Positions 23,441-27,985 of a stretch of DNA of 27,985 bases are shown one piece after another; the first letter of the stretch is position 1; each line of letters opens with the position of its first letter. The translations under genes were made by a program, and so were the position numbers. Below the pieces are notes generated by a model. The model was not told the origin of the DNA. It did no database searches and saw only the letters and a list, made by a program, of their open reading frames with translations. The stretch spans positions 1 to 27,985 of the forward strand of contig JBHGBM010000074.1 of the NCBI GenBank assembly GCA_041946965.1, read 5' to 3'. This DNA comes from JBHGBM01 sp041946965. GTDB lineage: Bacteria; Acidobacteriota; Terriglobia; Bryobacterales; Bryobacteraceae.

Positions 23441-24223
23441 TCACTTTCCGACAAATGAGGGGCGCCGCTTTTCCAGGAACGCCCGCGCGCCTTCCTTCGC
23501 GTCTTGGGTGGCCGCGGTCAAACCGAACGCCGCCGCTTCCAGCCGCAGGCCCGCATCGAGGCCCATATCGAGCCCCGCATCCACCGTCTCCATCACCAGG
23601 GAGACCGCCGCCGGAGCGTTGGCCAGCACCTTCGCCAGCCACGCCGCGCTGTACGGCAGCAACTCCGGGAGCGGAACCACCGCGTTGACGAGCCCGATCC
23701 GCAGCGCCTCGGCCGCCTCCACCGGTTCCCCGTCCAGCAGCATCTGGAGCGCGCGCCCGCGCCCCACCAGCCGCGCCAGCCGTTGCGTGCCGCCGTAGCC
23801 TGGAATGATGCCCAGCTTCACTTCCGGCTGGCCCAGCCTGGCCTCCGGCGCGGCGAACCGCACCGTACACGCCATGGCCAGCTCCAGCCCGCCGCCCAGC
23901 GCGAACCCGTTGATTGCCGCCACCGACGGCTTGCCCATGGTCTCCAGCCGCCGCAGCGCGCCCTGCCCGCGTTCGGCATACTCGCGCGCCCCGGCGGGAG
24001 ACAGCGCCGCCAGCTCATGGATATCCGCGCCCGCCACGAACGCCTTTTCGCCCGCGCCCGTGACGATCAGGCCCCGCAGCGCGGCGTCGCCCTCCACCCG
24101 CGAGAACGCCTCCTCCAGCTCCCCGATCACCGCCCGGTTCAACGCGTTGCGCTTCTCGGGCCGGTTGATGGTGATCCGCGCTATACCGTTCTCCGCCTCA
24201 AACAAAATGTGGGTGGGCGACAT
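23441..24223 (-). CDS. Enoyl-CoA hydratase/isomerase (crotonase family)
   Basis: 260 residues. Crotonase fold with the oxyanion-hole segments AFVAGADIHEL (residues 61-71) and GFALGGGLELA (106-116), and both acid residues of true hydratases: Glu114 and Glu134 (in GQPEVKLGI), spaced 20 apart as in mammalian enoyl-CoA hydratase. GIIPGYGGTQRLARLVG follows. It probably hydrates short enoyl-CoA esters in fatty-acid or amino-acid breakdown, but the family has many substrates and the partner genes of a beta-oxidation set are absent. It is first gene of the minus-strand group with ribH and nusB, an odd metabolic partner. The start ATG at 24223 has no visible ribosome site. Confidence 0.92.
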   Translation of the reverse strand: MSPTHILFEAENGIARITINRPEKRNALNRAVIGELEEAFSRVEGDAALRGLIVTGAGEKAFVAGADIHELAALSPAGAREYAERGQGALRRLETMGKPSVAAINGFALGGGLELAMACTVRFAAPEARLGQPEVKLGIIPGYGGTQRLARLVGRGRALQMLLDGEPVEAAEALRIGLVNAVVPLPELLPYSAAWLAKVLANAPAAVSLVMETVDAGLDMGLDAGLRLEAAAFGLTAATQDAKEGARAFLEKRRPSFVGK

Positions 24224-24224
24224 A

Positions 24225-24233
24225 TGGGATAAT
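24225..24233 (+). promoter_or_regulatory. Possible extended -10 element for lepA
   Basis: TGGGATAAT fits the extended -10 pattern TGnTATAAT with one mismatch and lies 36 bases before the lepA ATG. No matching -35 is seen, and the element overlaps the first base region of the divergent enoyl-CoA hydratase gene. Confidence 0.3.
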
Positions 24234-24269
24234 CGGGATTACAGGCCCGTTCACGCATCATCATACCGC

Positions 24270-26078
24270 ATGGACCGCGACTTCATCCGGAACTTCTCCA
24301 TCATCGCCCACATCGATCACGGCAAGTCCACGCTGGCCGACCGCCTGCTCGAATACACCGGCGCGCTCACCGCGCGCGAGATGATGGACCAGGTGCTCGA
24401 CTCCATGGACCTGGAGCGCGAGCGCGGCATCACCATCAAAGCCCACGCCGTGCGGCTCAACTACCACGGTGACGACGGCAACCTCTACCAGCTCAACCTC
24501 ATCGACACGCCCGGGCACGTCGATTTCAGTTACGAAGTTTCCCGCAGTCTTCAGGCCTGCGAAGGCGCGTTGCTGGTGGTGGACGCTTCGCAGGGCGTGG
24601 AGGCGCAGACCCTCGCCAACACCTACCTGGCGCTGCACCACAACCTGGAGATCATTCCGGTCATCAACAAGATCGACCTGCCCGCCGCCGAGCCCGAGCG
24701 CATCCGCGAGCAGATCGAGCACATCATCGGTCTCGACGCGCGCGACGCCGTCCTCACCAGCGCCAAGCAGGGCACCGGCGTGCACGACATCCTCGAATCC
24801 ATCGTGCACCTGATCCCGCCGCCCAAGGGTTCGCCCGACGCGCCGCTGCGCGCGCTCATCTTCGATTCCTGGTTCGATGCCTATCGCGGCGTCATCATCC
24901 TGGCGCGCGTGGTGGACGGCCGCCTGCGCAAGGGCCAGCGCATCCGCCTGGTTTCCAACGGGCAGGTCTACGAGGTGGAAGGGCTCGGCTACCAGTCGCC
25001 CAAGGCCACGCCCTGCGACGAGCTTTCCGCGGGCGAGGTCGGCTTCCTCTACGCCAACATCAAGAATGTGGGCGACGCCAAGATCGGCGATACCATCACG
25101 GATCACGACGCCCCCGCCGAAACCGCCCTGCCGGGCTTTGAAGAAATCAAGCCCATGGTGTTCGCCGGGCTTTATCCGGTGGAATCCCACGAGCACGGCC
25201 TGCTGCGCGACGCGCTCGAGAAGCTGCGCCTCAACGACAGCGCCTTCAGCTTCGAGCCCGAAAATTCCGCGGCCCTCGGCTTCGGCTTCCGCTGCGGCTT
25301 CCTCGGACTGCTGCACCTGGAGATCGTGCAGGAGCGGCTGGAACGCGAGTTCGATATCGACCTGATCACCACCGCGCCGGGCGTGCGCTACCGCGTCGAG
25401 ACCACCGCCGGCGAGGTGGTCGAGGTGGATAACCCCACGCGCTTCCCCGATCCCTCGCGCATCCGGCAGGTGGAGGAACCCATCATCCTCGCCACGGTCA
25501 TCACGCGCGAGGATTTCCTCGGCGGCATCCTGAAGCTGCTCGAGGAGAAGCGCGGCCAGCAGAAGAAATTCGAACACCTGGGGGGCGGGCGCGTGCTGCT
25601 CGACTACGAGCTGCCGCTCAACGAGATCGTGCTCGATTTTTACGACCGGCTGAAGACCGTCTCGCGCGGCTACGCCTCGCTCGACTACCACTTCGCCGGC
25701 TACCGCGCCTCGCCCATGGTGAAGCTCGACGTGCTGGTGGCGGGCGACCCGGTGGACGCGCTCTCCATGATCGTGCACCGCGATCACGCTTATGAGCGCG
25801 GCAAGGCGCTCATCGAGCGCATGCGCAAGCTGATCCCGCGGCAGATGTTCGAGGTCGCGCTCCAGGCGGCCATCGGCAACAAGATCGTCTCCCGCGAGAC
25901 CATTCCGGCGATGCGCAAGAACGTGCTCGCCAAGTGCTACGGCGGCGACATCACCCGCAAGCGCAAGCTGCTGGAAAAGCAGAAGGAAGGCAAGAAGCGC
26001 ATGAAGCGCGTGGGCCGCGTGGATATCCCCCAGGAAGCCTTCCTGGCCGTGCTCAAAGTCGGCTCGGAAGAGCAGTAA
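24270..26078 (+). CDS. lepA: LepA (EF4), ribosome-associated elongation factor GTPase
   Basis: 602 residues, normal for LepA. The frame is open for another 155 codons upstream, but that part is antisense to the enoyl-CoA hydratase gene; the ATG at 24270 gives the standard start MDRDFIRNFSIIAHIDHGKST. GTPase motifs: AHIDHGKST (13-21), RGITIKAHAV, DTPGHVDF, NKIDLP and SAKQGTGV. The LepA-specific C-terminal domain is clear: GNKIVSRETIPAMRKNVLAK, then YGGDITRKRKLLEKQKEGKK and VDIPQEAFLAVLK. It acts in ribosome assembly and translation under stress. No ribosome site is visible before the start. The next gene follows after 3 bases. Confidence 0.98.
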   Translation: MDRDFIRNFSIIAHIDHGKSTLADRLLEYTGALTAREMMDQVLDSMDLERERGITIKAHAVRLNYHGDDGNLYQLNLIDTPGHVDFSYEVSRSLQACEGALLVVDASQGVEAQTLANTYLALHHNLEIIPVINKIDLPAAEPERIREQIEHIIGLDARDAVLTSAKQGTGVHDILESIVHLIPPPKGSPDAPLRALIFDSWFDAYRGVIILARVVDGRLRKGQRIRLVSNGQVYEVEGLGYQSPKATPCDELSAGEVGFLYANIKNVGDAKIGDTITDHDAPAETALPGFEEIKPMVFAGLYPVESHEHGLLRDALEKLRLNDSAFSFEPENSAALGFGFRCGFLGLLHLEIVQERLEREFDIDLITTAPGVRYRVETTAGEVVEVDNPTRFPDPSRIRQVEEPIILATVITREDFLGGILKLLEEKRGQQKKFEHLGGGRVLLDYELPLNEIVLDFYDRLKTVSRGYASLDYHFAGYRASPMVKLDVLVAGDPVDALSMIVHRDHAYERGKALIERMRKLIPRQMFEVALQAAIGNKIVSRETIPAMRKNVLAKCYGGDITRKRKLLEKQKEGKKRMKRVGRVDIPQEAFLAVLKVGSEEQ

Positions 26079-26081
26079 GCA

Positions 26082-26585
26082 ATGCTCTGGATCCGCGGCC
26101 TCATTTTCACGGCGCTGGAGCCCGTCGCGGTCGCGTGGATCCTCCCCGCGGCCATCGATCCCGGCGCGCATCGCCGGGGCGGGTTCTGGGATGCCGGCTG
26201 GGTCCTTATCGCCGGGGGCGGCATGACGTACCTGCTGTGCCTGGGCCGGTTCCTGGCCGCCGGCGGCACCCCCGCGATCTTCTTTTCGCGCGCCCTGCGT
26301 TGGGTGTTGGGAGAAGAACCCGCGCGTTTGGTCACCGGAGGGCTGTATCGCTATTCGCGCAACCCCATGTACCTCGGTGTGCTGCTGGTGGTGTTCGGCC
26401 AGGCCATTGTTTTCGCATCGCCCGTGCTTGCAGTTTACGGCGGCGGCGTGTTCGTCTTCTTCCACCTGGTGGTTGTCTGGCTGGAGGAGCCGCACCTTCG
26501 CGCGGCGCGCGGCCAATCGTACGAACTCTACTGCCGTACCGTTCCGCGCTGGGTGGGCTTGCCCCGGCGGGCGCGAAAACTATAA
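26082..26585 (+). CDS. Integral-membrane methyltransferase of the isoprenylcysteine/phospholipid methyltransferase type
   Basis: 167 residues with four or five hydrophobic segments. The conserved C-terminal core is present: GGLYRYSRNPMYLGVLLVVFG (about residues 86-105, quoted in part) followed by a hydrophobic pair and LEEPHLRAARGQSYELYCRTV (about 134-154), the SAM-binding EExxLxxxxGxxYxxYxxxVxRW pattern of the PEMT/ICMT group. Bacterial members methylate lipids, small amines or unknown substrates; prenylated proteins are unlikely here. The ATG is 3 bases after lepA, so co-transcription is likely. It has no close functional link with lepA. Confidence 0.85.
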   Translation: MLWIRGLIFTALEPVAVAWILPAAIDPGAHRRGGFWDAGWVLIAGGGMTYLLCLGRFLAAGGTPAIFFSRALRWVLGEEPARLVTGGLYRYSRNPMYLGVLLVVFGQAIVFASPVLAVYGGGVFVFFHLVVVWLEEPHLRAARGQSYELYCRTVPRWVGLPRRARKL

Positions 26586-27000
26586 GCAGGAGATCGCCGG
26601 AATCGATGCGCGCCTTGCGGACCTCGAAAGCAAGCACCCCGGACTGGTGAGGTTCACCGGCGGCGGCCTGCTGCTGACGGGCGACAACCTGGAACCCTGG
26701 ATCCGCGGCACGGCCTCCGCCGACGCCATCCTGGTGATGGATCTCTCCACCAGCACCGCCCGCAGTTCGATGCGCTTGATAAGCTCGAAACGCCGCTTCT
26801 GCTCTTCCAGCGGCCCGTCACCAGTTGGGCCTTCATGAATTTCGCCGGCTACAGGCCGGCTTCGCCCTACATCGTGCGCACCCACATGGAGGACGAGAAG
26901 GGCGTCTCGCTCCAGGTCGAGATGCCCGTGCGCGAAACACTCGCATGCCATCGGGCGCATGGGCCGGCTGATGGGCTTCCGCACCATCCGCGAGTGCTGA
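26586..27000 (+). pseudogene. Frameshifted, truncated gene remnant
   Basis: No intact gene fits this 415-base stretch, yet protein-like sequence continues on the + strand across two frame changes. Frame of base 26584: KQEIAGIDARLADLESKHPG, then VRFTGGGLLLTGDNLEPWIR and ASADAILVMDLSTST. Near 26757-26766 it moves to another frame: FDALDKLETPLLLFQRPV, TSWAFMNFAGYRPASPYIV, HMEDEKGVSLQVEMPVRE. Near 26935-26941 it returns to the first: SHAIGRMGRLMGFRTIREC, stop at 26998-27000. It has no start codon of its own and flows straight out of the preceding gene's 3' end, so the 5' end is lost. The pieces faintly resemble the N-terminal part of sugar-isomerase-like proteins, but I do not recognise the family with confidence. 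Sequencing indels are the alternative to true decay. Confidence 0.55.
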
Positions 27001-27023
27001 GGCGCCCGGCCGTAACCCGGTTG

Positions 27024-27869
27024 CTACGCCTTGTTCTTCTTCAGCGTGGCCTCGATCTTGGCCTTGAGATCCTTGGTGTCTTTGTTCTCCGGAAGACCCT
27101 TCAGCGTCTCCAGCGCCCTCTCGCAGAAGATCTGAAGCTTATCGGGCTGGTCGAGCTTGTTGCGCGTGAACAATTGCGCGCTGTCGTGCAGCACCGCCGC
27201 CATTGCCAGTACAAACTGGCCTCGGGGGACCTTGGCGTCGCCCGCTTTGAACATGGCCTGCGCCTTGGCGGCATCGCCCGGCGCTCCGGCCGCCTGGCAC
27301 GCGGCCAGCAGAACCCCGCGCGAGATCGAGCCCTTTTGGGCCGCCTCGAGATCCGCTTCCTGCGGCAGAATGCCGTTGCCGATCCTGGTCAGCACCGGGG
27401 GCAGCGCCGGACTTCCGTTCGGGAAGGGAAACGCCAGTGGAACGGGATCCTCCTTGGTGTTCTGAAACTCGGCGAATACTTCGGCGAAGCGCAGCGCCAC
27501 GCGGCTGGCGGCGCCGCGCGCATTCGTCACCTGCCTGCGGAAGACCAGCGGGTTGGCCTTGTTGATACGCGCTCCTCCCTCGAAGATATCCGCCATCTCG
27601 ATATACCCCTTGGCCATGCCCGAGGTCAGCACCAGCAGCCAGGTGCGCGCGCGGCCTGTGAACTCGTTCTCCGTCCTGACGACGTTGTCCAGGTTCTCGA
27701 CCGTCTTCAGGTAGTCTCCCGAGGCGTAGGTTTCCCTGGCGCCCTGCCAGTAGAAAGCCGGAGTGCCCTTCTGCGCCGCCGGCGGCGCCGATGAGCAGGA
27801 GTCCAGGATCAGGACGGAGGCGACTGCGGCAGCGGCAGCGGCGAATCGCTTCGAAACGCTAAGGAACAT
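27024..27869 (-). CDS. Predicted lipoprotein, unknown function
   Basis: 281 residues. The N-terminus is a lipoprotein signal: basic start, alanine-rich hydrophobic run, and the box LDSC with Cys25 (Asp at -2 is unusual). The mature protein starts SSAPPAAQKGTPAFYWQGAR and appears helical; GDYLKTVENLDNVVRTEN and the last 60 residues look like TPR-style helix pairs, suggesting a scaffold or partner protein in the periplasm. There are no catalytic motifs. The start ATG at 27869 has GGAGG 6 bases upstream. It is convergent with the remnant at 26586-27000 and appears to be a single-gene unit. I do not recognise the family. Confidence 0.8.
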   Translation of the reverse strand: MFLSVSKRFAAAAAAVASVLILDSCSSAPPAAQKGTPAFYWQGARETYASGDYLKTVENLDNVVRTENEFTGRARTWLLVLTSGMAKGYIEMADIFEGGARINKANPLVFRRQVTNARGAASRVALRFAEVFAEFQNTKEDPVPLAFPFPNGSPALPPVLTRIGNGILPQEADLEAAQKGSISRGVLLAACQAAGAPGDAAKAQAMFKAGDAKVPRGQFVLAMAAVLHDSAQLFTRNKLDQPDKLQIFCERALETLKGLPENKDTKDLKAKIEATLKKNKA

Positions 27870-27892
27870 GCATATCCTCCAGAGTGGACCGG

Positions 27893-27920
27893 GATATCAC
27901 ACACCGAAGGCAAATTGCAA
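27893..27920 (-). promoter_or_regulatory. Candidate sigma-70 promoter of the lipoprotein gene
   Basis: On the minus strand TTGCAA (27920-27915) and GATATC (27898-27893) are separated by 16 bases, 23 bases before the start codon. The surrounding 27870-27985 is the most A/T-rich stretch of the window and holds no gene. This is a pattern match only. Confidence 0.35.
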
Positions 27921-27985
27921 GCTTGAAGGCGGGCTCAAAATAAAAATGGTTCCAAGTGATCTGAATCGCAGCGCCACTCCCCGCC

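Noticed and set aside
23805..24269. N-terminal extension of LepA by 155 residues
   Set aside because: This part is antisense to the enoyl-CoA hydratase gene, and the LepA family starts at MDRDFIRNFS.
26835..27794. A 319-codon plus-strand frame beginning MNFAGYRPASPY
   Set aside because: Its first 50 codons are part of the frameshifted remnant; the remainder is antisense to the lipoprotein gene and has shadow-like composition.

Overview
This is a GC-rich chromosomal window from a Gram-negative-type (diderm) bacterium. I see no tRNA, rRNA, insertion sequence, CRISPR array or phage module. The gene content fits an acidobacterium of the Solibacter/Bryobacter kind: the dcw order mraY-murD-ftsW-murG-murC-ftsQ-ftsA-ftsZ without murB or ddl, a large Omp85 protein next to SurA-like and TamB-like genes, and glnE. 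That placement is my inference from recalled gene orders and protein flavour; it rests on no marker gene search.

Layout. (1) Positions 1-9070, + strand: the distal half of a division and cell-wall cluster. mraY is cut by the left edge, followed by murD, ftsW, murG, murC, ftsQ, ftsA and ftsZ with gaps of 0-23 bases or short overlaps. Together they make lipid I and lipid II, link MurNAc to its peptide, polymerise glycan at the septum and build the Z-ring. (2) 9071-9146: a short spacer dense in inverted repeats, then a membrane-anchored FkbM-type methyltransferase (+). (3) 21059 down to 10019, - strand: a tightly packed five-gene run consisting of an Omp85 protein with about seven POTRA repeats, a short SurA-like chaperone, a TamB-like protein, a MOSC-domain protein and glnE. 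The first three form an outer-membrane assembly/transport module. The last two look like metabolic passengers of the same transcript. (4) 21105-22121, + strand: a ThiF/MoeB-type adenylyltransferase, divergent from the Omp85 operon. (5) 24223 down to 22177, - strand: enoyl-CoA hydratase, ribH, nusB and an 85-residue protein of unknown function. (6) 24270-26585, + strand: lepA and a membrane methyltransferase of the isoprenylcysteine/phospholipid type. (7) 26586-27000: a frameshifted gene remnant. (8) 27869 down to 27024, - strand: a predicted lipoprotein.

Most of the window is conserved housekeeping sequence. I found no convincing new defence, mobile or secondary-metabolite system. The points that deserve a second look are the Omp85 (7 POTRA)/mini-SurA/TamB operon, the divergent phosphate loops of FtsA, a long extra loop in FtsW, the symmetric spacer after ftsZ, the small orphan gene after nusB and the decayed gene at 26586-27000.
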